A DNA stretch of 46,737 bases from CAZYJR01 sp964647905 (GTDB lineage: Bacteria > Desulfobacterota > DSM-4660 > Desulfatiglandales > HGW-15): positions 1-46,737 of the forward strand of contig CAZYJR010000031.1 in NCBI GenBank assembly GCA_964647905.1, given 5' to 3'. Positions 34,846-41,932 of the stretch are shown here, in pieces; position 1 is the stretch's first letter, and each line of letters begins with the position of its first letter. The notes below the pieces were generated by a model that was not told the origin of the DNA, did no database searches, and worked only from the letters and a program-made list of their open reading frames with translations. The position numbers were made by a program, and so were the translations under genes.

Positions 34846-35760
34846 TCAAACCCCTCTGAGATGGAGCTTGCCCTCCTTCTCACCCTTGAGGCCCGGGATC
34901 CCGAGGGCCAAGATCACCATCACCCCGGTGGCGAGCTTCAGGTCGGTGGGCGCCAGACCCATGCGCAGCCCCAAGGCGATGATGAACTTGTAGATCACCG
35001 AACCCACTATGGCCGCCAGGGTCATCCTCAACACGGTCTTCTTCCCGGTCCTCACGCCCACCATTGACTCCCCGATGATGATGGAGGCGAGCCCTATGAC
35101 GATCATGCCTATGCCCATGCCCACGTCGGCGAATCCCTGGTCCTGGGCCACCAAAGATCCGGAGAGCGCCACAAAGGCATTGGAGATGCCCAGCCCCAGT
35201 ATGGTGGTGTTGTCCGTATTGACCCCCAAGGACCGGATCATCTGCTCATTGTCGCCAGTGGCCCGCATGGCCAGGCCCAGTTGGGTGTGTAGGAACAGGT
35301 CGGTCAGGAGCTTGAAACCGAACGAGACCACCACAAAGAAGGCTATCATCGGGATGAATCGGTTTACGTCAAGGTTTTCCAGGGGCGTCAAGAAGGTATC
35401 CACGGTAAGGAGTTGGATATTGGACCGCCCCATGATGCGGAGGTTGACCGAGTAAAGGATGGTCATCATCAGAATGCCGGACAGGAGGCTGTTTATCTTG
35501 AGCTTGGTGTTCAGCGTCCCGGTGATGCACCCGGCCGCGAAACCCGCTGCAATCGCCGCCAATATGCTCAGCAAGGGATCCACGTCCAGAGTGATCAGCC
35601 GTGCTGTCACAGCGGCTCCCAGTGGAAAGCTCCCGTCGACGGTCAGGTCCGGGAAGGCAAGGACCCTGAAGCTGATCACGATACCCAGCGCCACCAAGGC
35701 ATAGGCCAGGCCCTGCTCCAGGGAGACAGGGACGGTCCTCAAAAGACTGCTCCAAAGCAT
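34846..35760 (-). CDS. ABC transporter permease (TrpXYZ-type)
   Basis: This 304-residue inner-membrane permease is of the branched-chain/simple-sugar (BPD_transp_2) type, with about eight helices. ALGIVISFRVLAFPDLTVDGSF near the start and AMRATGDNEQMIRSLGV in the coupling loop are characteristic. Ligand selectivity cannot be read from the permease. It follows the binding-protein gene by 68 bp, across a strong stem-loop. Confidence 0.92.
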   Translation of the reverse strand: MLWSSLLRTVPVSLEQGLAYALVALGIVISFRVLAFPDLTVDGSFPLGAAVTARLITLDVDPLLSILAAIAAGFAAGCITGTLNTKLKINSLLSGILMMTILYSVNLRIMGRSNIQLLTVDTFLTPLENLDVNRFIPMIAFFVVVSFGFKLLTDLFLHTQLGLAMRATGDNEQMIRSLGVNTDNTTILGLGISNAFVALSGSLVAQDQGFADVGMGIGMIVIGLASIIIGESMVGVRTGKKTVLRMTLAAIVGSVIYKFIIALGLRMGLAPTDLKLATGVMVILALGIPGLKGEKEGKLHLRGV

Positions 35761-35781
35761 GCGCGCACCGCCTCGACATGA

Positions 35782-35814
35782 GCCGGGGGAGGTCGTTTCA
35801 TCCCCTCCCCCGGC
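35782..35814 (-). repeat. Perfect 11-bp stem-loop between binding-protein and permease genes
   Basis: GCCGGGGGAGG (35782-35792) pairs perfectly with CCTCCCCCGGC (35804-35814) around an 11-base loop. No T-run follows on the minus strand, so mRNA protection or partial attenuation after the binding-protein gene is more likely than full termination. Confidence 0.7.
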
Positions 35815-35828
35815 CGCGCCCCGTCAGC

Positions 35829-36824
35829 TTACTTAACCTCCACCACATTGCCCTCTTCATCCCACAGCTTATCGGCCGCGTGAGTGAGCAGGGTCTTGGG
35901 CAGATCCACACCCTGGTCCTTGGCGTTCTTGAAGCTGACCCAGAGGCTGTAGCCTGCGGCCAGCCCCGCCGGGACCTCTCCCGGGTCAGCGCCCTTCAGG
36001 ATCTGCGCCGCCTTCTTTCCCGCGGTGTAGCCCACCCTGTAGTAGTCCAACCCATAGACCGCAACCGCCCCCCTGGGGACGCTGTCGCGGTCGCCGGCAA
36101 ACAGGGCTATATCGTTCGCGTTGCAGACCTTGACCACGGATTCGAAGGCCGAGACAGTGGTGTTGTCCGAGGTGATGTGAATGGCCTGGACCCGTCCCAC
36201 CAGGCTCTGGGCCGCCTGCATCACCTCCGCGCTGGTGGAGACATGCGCTTCTACCAGCTCGCAGCCCATGGCCTCCACCGCCTTCTTCATCTCCTTGATA
36301 TGGAAGGTCACATTCACATCGCCCGGGTTGTAGATCGTGCCCCACTTCTTAACGTGCGGTACCAGCTCCTGGTAGAGCTTGCACTGGAGCTCGATGGGCC
36401 ACCGGTCGCTGACCCCGGTCACATTGGTCCCGGTCTTCCCCATCTTGGGAGTAATACCGGTCTTGACCGGATCGGTCACCGAGGAGAACACTATGGGTAT
36501 GTCCTCGGAGACCTTTACCTGGGCCTGGCTGTTGGGTGTGCTGATGGTGTGGATGAGATCCACTCTGTCGTCCTGGAACTTCCGGGCGATTACTGCGCAG
36601 TTGGACTGATCGCCCTGGGCGTTCTGGCGGTCAATGGTAATGTTCTCACCCTCGATAAACCCCTCCTCTGCAAGGGCGTTCGCAAACCCCTTGGAGTCAT
36701 TGTCCAATGCCGGGTGGGAGACGATCTGGTGTTCCCCGATCCTGATCATCTCGGCGGATGCCGCGGATCCGAAGACCAGACCGAACGCCAAAACAACCGC
36801 GACAGCACAGATTGCCTTCTTCAT
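35829..36824 (-). CDS. ABC transporter substrate-binding protein (PF04392, TrpX-like)
   Basis: This 331-residue periplasmic lipid-free binding protein has a signal peptide (about 1-24, cleavage in ASAEM) and the ABC_sub_bind fold: ALAEEGFIEGENITID, PIVFSSVTDPVKTG and GLDYYRVGYTAGKKAAQILKG are hallmarks. Some relatives bind tryptophan or tyrosine; the ligand here is unproven. A strong ribosome-binding site (AAGGAGGT) lies 6 bp before the ATG. It is the first gene of the ABC operon and has its own strong promoter and a leader of about 177 nt. Confidence 0.92.
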   Translation of the reverse strand: MKKAICAVAVVLAFGLVFGSAASAEMIRIGEHQIVSHPALDNDSKGFANALAEEGFIEGENITIDRQNAQGDQSNCAVIARKFQDDRVDLIHTISTPNSQAQVKVSEDIPIVFSSVTDPVKTGITPKMGKTGTNVTGVSDRWPIELQCKLYQELVPHVKKWGTIYNPGDVNVTFHIKEMKKAVEAMGCELVEAHVSTSAEVMQAAQSLVGRVQAIHITSDNTTVSAFESVVKVCNANDIALFAGDRDSVPRGAVAVYGLDYYRVGYTAGKKAAQILKGADPGEVPAGLAAGYSLWVSFKNAKDQGVDLPKTLLTHAADKLWDEEGNVVEVK

Positions 36825-36923
36825 AAGTTTACCTCCTTATTGGGTGTGGAAAATGAAAAAAGCGCCCTTCGTTCCCTTGCTTTGTTGTGCACGGCCCCCC
36901 CGGGCCGGGAGTCACAGTTCTTG

Positions 36924-36962
36924 TTATGCCCATGGGCGGGAAGAAGGCCCTCCCTCCAGCAT
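36924..36962 (-). CDS. Possible 12-codon leader peptide
   Basis: In the leader of the TrpX-type gene an ATG frame of 12 codons encodes MLEGGPSSRPWA, with a GGGAG sequence close before it. It has a single Trp codon near the end. No paired terminator and antiterminator hairpins are clear, so a tryptophan attenuator is not established; this may be chance. Confidence 0.2.
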   Translation of the reverse strand: MLEGGPSSRPWA

Positions 36963-37007
36963 TCTCCCGTTGGGGCGATGCGGGATTCTATCCGGTCGGC
37001 CAACCCG

Positions 37008-37037
37008 AGTATATGCAGGGGAAATCCGGCGTGTCAA
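37008..37037 (-). promoter_or_regulatory. Promoter of the TrpX-type ABC operon
   Basis: Minus strand: perfect -35 TTGACA (37032-37037), 18-bp spacer, -10 TATACT (37008-37013). It predicts a start near 37001 and a leader of about 177 nt before the binding-protein ATG. Confidence 0.7.
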
Positions 37038-37067
37038 GGGGTCTACCTCTCCCAACCCCGCCTCCCG

Positions 37068-37799
37068 TCAGTATTCCTTCCACTCGCAGTCGAGGTGCGC
37101 GCACTTGGGCCGGATGCGCTCAAGGATCTCCTCCCGGCGGCCCCGGGCCCAGGAAGGCACCTCCTCATCCCACCTCTCGGGGGAAGGCACGTTGATTACG
37201 GTAGGGTGCTTGAGGCCCGGCTTCACCTTGAGCTCCAGGGCGTTCTTGCCCTCGGAATAGAGTATGTAGCCGAAGGAGATCAGGACGTCGAAGGCCTCTC
37301 TTGCCCTTGGACCGGCTCCGCTCGAGGAGGCCGGGGCGCGTTTCCTCTCGGGCTGACGTGCGCTCCGTGGCGGTTGGTCTATCTGCCTTATCCGTCTCAG
37401 GTGTCTCCCCCCGTCAAAAGGGGTTTCCAGCCACACCCTGACTATCTCCAAGGCTAGCTCCACGGGCACCATCCTGGCGCCCAGGGAGAGCATGTTGGCG
37501 TCATTGTGCCTCCGGGCCAGCGACGCGCTTTCCAGGGTCCAGCAGAGGGCGCACCTTACGCCGGGCACCCGGTTTGCCACCATGGCCTCTCCGTTCCCGG
37601 ACCCGCCCAGGACGATCCCCCTCTCGGCCCCGCCGCCGGCCACAGCCTCGGCCGCCGGCCGGATGAACAGGGGATAGTCCACCGACTCATCGGAATGGGT
37701 GCCGAAATCCTCCACCTCATGGCCCATTTCCTCCAAGAAGCCCTTGATCTTCTCCTTGTAGTGATACCCCGCATGGTCCGTCCCTATGGCGATCTTCAA
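37068..37799 (-). CDS. rpiB: Ribose-5-phosphate isomerase B with C-terminal extension
   Basis: This 243-residue protein has residues 1-145 forming a complete RpiB/LacA domain that interconverts ribose 5-phosphate and ribulose 5-phosphate: KIAIGTDHAGY start, LGGSGNGE with Glu71, RCALCWT and RRHNDANMLSLGAR. Having Glu in SGNGE instead of the catalytic Cys of E. coli RpiB matches the Mycobacterium-type enzyme. Residues about 145-165 are a Ser/Arg/Pro linker, and 165-243 form an extra domain of unknown function with three Trp and two Cys. The start is TTG, with GGGGGAGGT 3-5 bp upstream. The frame is open far upstream to 38270, but that part is the intergenic repeat and not coding. Confidence 0.88.
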   Translation of the reverse strand: MKIAIGTDHAGYHYKEKIKGFLEEMGHEVEDFGTHSDESVDYPLFIRPAAEAVAGGGAERGIVLGGSGNGEAMVANRVPGVRCALCWTLESASLARRHNDANMLSLGARMVPVELALEIVRVWLETPFDGGRHLRRIRQIDQPPRSARQPERKRAPASSSGAGPRAREAFDVLISFGYILYSEGKNALELKVKPGLKHPTVINVPSPERWDEEVPSWARGRREEILERIRPKCAHLDCEWKEY

Positions 37800-37843
37800 T
37801 TTACCTCCCCCGCGACCCAGCGTTGAATCCCCTGCACCAACAG

Positions 37844-37936
37844 GTTTCCATACCGGAAATGAGCGGCCTTCCCCCAGAGCCGAGGGCCTCGAGGGGCTGT
37901 TCCAAAAGGGCCGTTCTGGACGGAAACTAGCCTTGT
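37844..37936 (+). repeat. Intergenic repeat element, copy A
   Basis: The left end reads GTTTCC-ATACCG-GAAATGAGC (37844-37864). The right end is at 37904-37936 with the core TTCTGGACGGAAACTAGCC. The right end, reverse-complemented, begins GTTTCCGTCCAGAA, similar to the left end, so the element has imperfect inverted termini. The right end shares 23 identical bases with the right end of copy B. Confidence 0.65.
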
Positions 37937-37968
37937 GCCCATCCATAAATGAGTTCTCGGCACTAGGG

Positions 37969-38119
37969 AGTTTCCAGGGCAGAAATGAGCAATTTCTTCC
38001 AAGGTCAAGGAGATCAAGGGGTTGGGAGGAGGCGTACTGGAGTACGCCGCACGACCAGCCCCGCAGATCGACGCCGAGATTGGGAGAAAGGGCCATTTCT
38101 GGACGGAAACTAGCCTTGT
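37969..38119 (+). repeat. Intergenic repeat element, copy B
   Basis: The left end AGTTTCC-AGGG-CAGAAATG (37969-37988) matches the reverse complement of the right end (38087-38119), which reads AGTTTCC-GTC-CAGAAATG. Compared with copy A it is longer and carries an internal perfect hairpin. No transposase is present, so it resembles a MITE- or REP/BIME-type palindromic unit. Confidence 0.65.
38031..38048. repeat. Perfect hairpin inside repeat copy B
   Basis: GGCGTACT and AGTACGCC form an 8-bp stem with only two bases (GG) between, in the centre of copy B. Copy A has no matching hairpin. Confidence 0.6.
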
Positions 38120-38247
38120 TCCAGGCGTGCGTCAAGCCCCCCGGGCGGATTTTGCCCTTGCCCGTGAGGTCGCCCTGGGCTACCATCACGCTTTCAAAAC
38201 CTTGGACACCAGGAAGACCTCCACAGGGGGACCCGGAGGAAACGACA

Positions 38248-39168
38248 ATGGCACAGCGAAGGAACAGCATATCCCACCGTTTTTTTTATAACTTCCGCAT
38301 CCATGTTACGGCTGCGGTGCTCTTCCTGGTCTTACTGGCATGGGTCGGGCCGGCGCTCGCCGGGGATTCGAACTTTATATGGTCGGTTGCAACGGATACC
38401 GGCCGCACCTACATTATGGGCTCCATTCACACCCTCAAGAGCGCGTCGTATCCGCTTCCCCGGGCCTACCGGTCGGCCTACGACCACGCAGCCACGGTGC
38501 TCTTTGAGACGGACACGACCCGCATGAACGAGCCGGCCATGCAGGCGCGGCTCATGGCCCTGGGCCTATATCCCCAGGGAGAATCAATACGGGATCACGT
38601 ATCTCCTGAGACCTACCGATTGCTCTCCCGGAAGCTCACCTCCCTGGGCCTGGACCCCGCCCGGTTCCAACGGTTCAAGCCGTGGCTCACGGCGCTCAAC
38701 CTCGTCATGATGGAGCTGCAGCACCTTGGATACGACCCCAGGCACGGAGTCGACGCCCACTTCCTGGAGCGGGCGAGGCGGGACGGAAAAGAGGTCCTGT
38801 ATCTCGAGGCCCCGGAGAGTCAGATTGAGCTCCTGGCCTCAATGGACCGGGAAGAGCAGGAGAAGTTCCTACTCCAGTCCCTCCAGGAGGTGGAGGTACT
38901 GGCCCAAACCGCCGAGGAGATGACCGGTGCCTGGCTGGACGGAGACACTGGAGCCCTCGAGGAAATAGTCAAGAGGGGGTTCAAGGGGTTCCCCGGCCTC
39001 TACCGCCGGTTCATGCTGGATCGAAACATGAGATGGCTCCCGGATCTACAGGCCTTGATCAAGAGGGGAGGGGACTCTCTGGTGATAGTGGGCGCCGGGC
39101 ACCTGGTGGGGGATCGTGGCATAATCAAGCTCCTGGAAAACCGGGGGTACTCCGTGCGGCAGCACTGA
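38248..39168 (+). CDS. TraB/GumN family protein
   Basis: This 306-residue protein has an N-terminal signal segment (about 18-39, ending PALAGD) and a TraB/GumN (ChaN-like clan) domain. The two GxxH motifs are present, GSIH (58-61) and GAGH (282-285), with conserved acidic residues in LFETD and LYLEAPESQ. Some relatives are metal-dependent proteases or act on peptide pheromones, but most are uncharacterised; periplasmic location is likely. The ATG at 38248 follows GGAGG at a spacing of 8 bp. It converges with the beta-propeller gene 19 bp downstream. Confidence 0.88.
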   Translation: MAQRRNSISHRFFYNFRIHVTAAVLFLVLLAWVGPALAGDSNFIWSVATDTGRTYIMGSIHTLKSASYPLPRAYRSAYDHAATVLFETDTTRMNEPAMQARLMALGLYPQGESIRDHVSPETYRLLSRKLTSLGLDPARFQRFKPWLTALNLVMMELQHLGYDPRHGVDAHFLERARRDGKEVLYLEAPESQIELLASMDREEQEKFLLQSLQEVEVLAQTAEEMTGAWLDGDTGALEEIVKRGFKGFPGLYRRFMLDRNMRWLPDLQALIKRGGDSLVIVGAGHLVGDRGIIKLLENRGYSVRQH

Positions 39169-39187
39169 AGCGTGGCTCCGCAAGAGG

Positions 39188-40252
39188 TCAGGGCCGGGCC
39201 GGTATGAAGGCAAGAACGGTCCCGGGGTAGGTGTCGGTGGCGGCCAGGAAGCCGTGCGGTTCCAACCGCACCAGGCCCTCCCAGTTCCTCGGGTGGAGGT
39301 CGTCTATCAGCTCGAGCTGCACCGGCGGCCGCGCGGTGAATTCGATTCGGGACTCCCGCACGCGAAGCTCCACTATCCGCTCCACCGTCTTGTAACCGGA
39401 ATGTGTGGTTCCCGCGCCGTGGAGCTCCCGGAGCGGGTCAGGCCCGGGCCGCAGCTTGGACCTGTCACCCCAGAAGAAGAAGTTCATCACCCAGAACCTG
39501 CCCTCCGCGTCCGCATCGGTCGCGTCTGTGAGCCTGTACTCCAGGTGGGGCAAGGGGATCGACCCTCCGGGCCGCCCCCGGAGATCGAACACCCGGGCCG
39601 AGGGCTCCGGGTTGACGGCAGCCCCGTTGGCCTCGTACAGGCTCAGGACGCGGTCCTTGCAAACAACAAGGGCCTCGTCGCCCATGTTGGAGATATCCGG
39701 CCTCGAAGGGACGGCCGTCAGGGTCTGGTTATCCAGGACCAGGGCGCTCCCGTCCCGGGCCACCCTGCCGGTCACCAGGTATGAGGTCATTTTCCGGCCT
39801 GAGCTCGCCTCAATGGTAAGGTACACCCTTTGTCCGTCAAAGGCTATGGCCTCGAAGCCCTCGAAGCCCGGGATCCGTTTGGACAGGCCGGGCGCGGCCA
39901 ACGGCACCCTCCCCGGCATTATGGGCTCCCGGGTTCGGCCGGCAAGCTGGGAGAGTATCCTCTCCCTGGGGATAACGAAGAGCGCCCCCTGGTCGCTCAA
40001 TGAGAAGTGCTCGGGGTACTGGGGGAGAAGGACCAGATAATCGCCGTACCAGGCAAGACCGGATATCTCGGCTTCCTTGCGGGTGATCTCCCCTCTTAGG
40101 GCGATGATCACCACCTCGTGCTCCGGCGCGAGCGCCGCCCCGGGTTCTGAGCGTTCCTCGGCCGGCGCGGCGCAGGCACATGCGAGCGCCACAAAAGGAA
40201 TCAGGATCCACGGCTCAATCAGGCGTCTCAGCAGGCCGCCGCCGTCTCCCAA
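39188..40252 (-). CDS. Exported protein, probable beta-propeller; function unknown
   Basis: This protein of about 354 residues begins with an export signal (LIEPWILIPFVALACACAAP); the Cys pair could be lipidated, but the lipobox is not canonical. The body is beta-rich with repeats of ISGLAWYGDYLVLL / FEGFEAIAFDGQRVYLTIEA / DATDADAEGRFWVMNFFFW type, resembling phytase-like or SdiA-regulated propellers. Start is uncertain: TTG at 40252 lies just after the upstream stop, while TTG at 40300 would overlap the holin-like gene. It is the last gene of the minus-strand run that begins with the GAF protein. Confidence 0.72.
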   Translation of the reverse strand: MGDGGGLLRRLIEPWILIPFVALACACAAPAEERSEPGAALAPEHEVVIIALRGEITRKEAEISGLAWYGDYLVLLPQYPEHFSLSDQGALFVIPRERILSQLAGRTREPIMPGRVPLAAPGLSKRIPGFEGFEAIAFDGQRVYLTIEASSGRKMTSYLVTGRVARDGSALVLDNQTLTAVPSRPDISNMGDEALVVCKDRVLSLYEANGAAVNPEPSARVFDLRGRPGGSIPLPHLEYRLTDATDADAEGRFWVMNFFFWGDRSKLRPGPDPLRELHGAGTTHSGYKTVERIVELRVRESRIEFTARPPVQLELIDDLHPRNWEGLVRLEPHGFLAATDTYPGTVLAFIPARP

Positions 40253-40262
40253 CGCCTGCGGG

Positions 40263-40658
40263 CTACTCCCAGCGACCGCCCGGCTTCCTCTCCAGATCAA
40301 TGTACTCCACCCTCCCCTGGCCGTTTACGAACGAGCTGAGGAACCAGCTCACCAGACTGATCACCAGACTCCCGATCACCGCTGCCAGGAACCCGTGGAC
40401 CTCGAAGCCCGATATCACCCCGGATGCCATCTTCAGGAGTACGGCATTGATTACAAAGGTGAACAGGCCCAGGCTCAGTATGTTGATGGGAAGGGTCAGT
40501 ATGATCAGGATCGGCCTGAAAAAGGCGTTCAATATCCCCAGTATGGCCGCCGCGGCCAGTGCGCTGAAAAAGCCGCTCACGTATATCCCTTCGATCAGGT
40601 ACGAAGCCAGGGTGATGGCCGCGGTCAGTATGAGCCACCGTATCAGTAACCCCGCCAT
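40263..40658 (-). CDS. Phage holin 4-2 superfamily membrane protein (YvlD-like)
   Basis: This 131-residue membrane protein has four hydrophobic helices (about 3-22, 27-45, 52-80, 95-118), with the family pattern ILNAFFRPILIILTLPINILSLGLF. The PF04020 family is widespread on bacterial chromosomes and its name does not imply a prophage; no phage genes are nearby. The ATG at 40658 has GGAGA about 9 bp upstream, and the 72-bp open extension 5' of it is not hydrophobic. It lies in the GAF-led run of genes. Confidence 0.88.
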   Translation of the reverse strand: MAGLLIRWLILTAAITLASYLIEGIYVSGFFSALAAAAILGILNAFFRPILIILTLPINILSLGLFTFVINAVLLKMASGVISGFEVHGFLAAVIGSLVISLVSWFLSSFVNGQGRVEYIDLERKPGGRWE

Positions 40659-40778
40659 TTCGCGGTTCTCCTTTCTTCCCTCCGGTCTGCTCCCCCGGTG
40701 CAACAAGAGTTCAAGTCGTCCGCCTCTCATCTCCTACTTCATCCTTGACATCTCCGAGACCGCGTCCTGGACACAACC

Positions 40779-41894
40779 TCAGGGCCTCCTGGCGGCGTCC
40801 AGTATGACGGTATAAACCAGCTCTTCAGGAAGGAACTCCAAGACCGAGGGCCTGCAGGTGGAAAGAAGCCCCGCCTCTTCAGAAGGCTCCACCACCACCC
40901 TGAGAAGGGCCGACTGACCGCCCTTCTCGAAACCCGAGGCCCTCCCCATGGGTCCATCAACCCTGTAGGCCGGCACCTTGTCCCAGCCCAAGTCTTCCAA
41001 GGCCTTGCCGATCCCGAGAGCGATCTCCCCGGGTCCGGGTAGGACTCCTCCGCCGCCCCGGGCCACGATCCTGCACCCTCTTCCTTTGCCGCCCCTGAGG
41101 TGATCCTCGAACCGGGCCTCTTCCACCTCGGGCTCCAAGCCCAGGAGCTCGGCCACCACCCCGGCCAGTTCGGAGCACACGGCCTCTGAGAGGGGCAGGA
41201 ACTCAGGCGCATCCCCGCATCCCTCAATCAAGGCCGAGGGGATCTCGTTTTCCTCGAAAAAATCCGGCTCAAAGCCGCTTCCCATGCCGAGCACGCGCCA
41301 TCGGCCCTCGGCTTTTTCCAAGAATACAGTCGTGCGCCCGGAAAGCTCCGGATTCCGCGGCCTGATTTCCACCCGGGCATGGCGCCCCTCCAAAGAGGAC
41401 CGTTCAATTTCCACCTTGCCGGCCCGGGGAGAGCCCATTCCCTCCAGGCGCCGGTCTATTACGGGAAGAAAAACCTCGGCCAGCGAGGCCTCCAGCTCGT
41501 CCCGGGAAGGATGTATGACCACCTTAAAGGCCTTCCAGGAGACAGGGACGCCCCCCTCCTCATCCGGCAAGACTCCGCTGAATTCCACCACGGTGACGCC
41601 CGGGGACAGGGCCTCAAACGCCCACACCTCTCCTCCCGGCCCCGGGGCCTTGCTCTTCAGGCGCAACAGCCCTCCCCCGGGCAGGGCCGCCATACGCCAG
41701 ACCGCTTTCTCCGCGGGCAGTGGGCCCGGGTGGATCCTGAAAACCTCCCCCGAGACCGCATGCACGACATCCGCGAACCGGTCTTTGTCCGCCTCCCGGT
41801 CTCCGGCCGGCCGCTCCCCTGTGCCGGCGCACCCCGCCGCGCAGAAGAGCCACAGGAGCGCAGCCACGCCGTTTCTTGCCGCGTATGCCTTCAC
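40779..41894 (-). CDS. Predicted lipoprotein, unknown function
   Basis: This 371-residue protein has a lipoprotein signal (MKAYAARNGVAALLWLFCAAGC, lipobox AAGC, so lipidated near Cys22). The mature part has two regions: about 45-210 (beta-rich, including VSWKAFKVVIHPSRDELEASL) and about 225-365 (alpha/beta, with two Cys). No domain was recognised. The start lies 38 bp after the GAF gene stop, so it is probably co-transcribed; the gap to the holin-like gene is 120 bp. Location is predicted in the periplasm, membrane-anchored. Confidence 0.78.
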   Translation of the reverse strand: MKAYAARNGVAALLWLFCAAGCAGTGERPAGDREADKDRFADVVHAVSGEVFRIHPGPLPAEKAVWRMAALPGGGLLRLKSKAPGPGGEVWAFEALSPGVTVVEFSGVLPDEEGGVPVSWKAFKVVIHPSRDELEASLAEVFLPVIDRRLEGMGSPRAGKVEIERSSLEGRHARVEIRPRNPELSGRTTVFLEKAEGRWRVLGMGSGFEPDFFEENEIPSALIEGCGDAPEFLPLSEAVCSELAGVVAELLGLEPEVEEARFEDHLRGGKGRGCRIVARGGGGVLPGPGEIALGIGKALEDLGWDKVPAYRVDGPMGRASGFEKGGQSALLRVVVEPSEEAGLLSTCRPSVLEFLPEELVYTVILDAARRP

Positions 41895-41932
41895 CCAAGC
41901 CTCTCCGGCGGTGGAAGAAAACCAGCCCGGGG

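Larger units (their letters stand above)
37800..38247. other. Divergent intergenic region carrying two repeat elements
   Basis: These 448 bp between rpiB and the TraB/GumN gene contain no supported gene. Most of it (37844-38119) is a tandem of two related elements with inverted ends, described separately. 38120-38247 holds the ribosome-binding site of the next gene and no clear promoter. Confidence 0.7.

Noticed and set aside
36825..37007. A tryptophan attenuator in front of the TrpX-type gene
   Set aside because: There is only one Trp codon, and no competing terminator/antiterminator hairpins with a T-run could be drawn.
37786..38247. N-terminal extension of the TraB/GumN frame, and the matching upstream extension of rpiB to 38270
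   Set aside because: Both run through the intergenic repeats; internal starts with good ribosome-binding sites (38248 and 37799) match the families.
40263..40658. A prophage remnant suggested by the holin-type family name
   Set aside because: PF04020 proteins are common chromosomal membrane proteins, and no phage gene is nearby.
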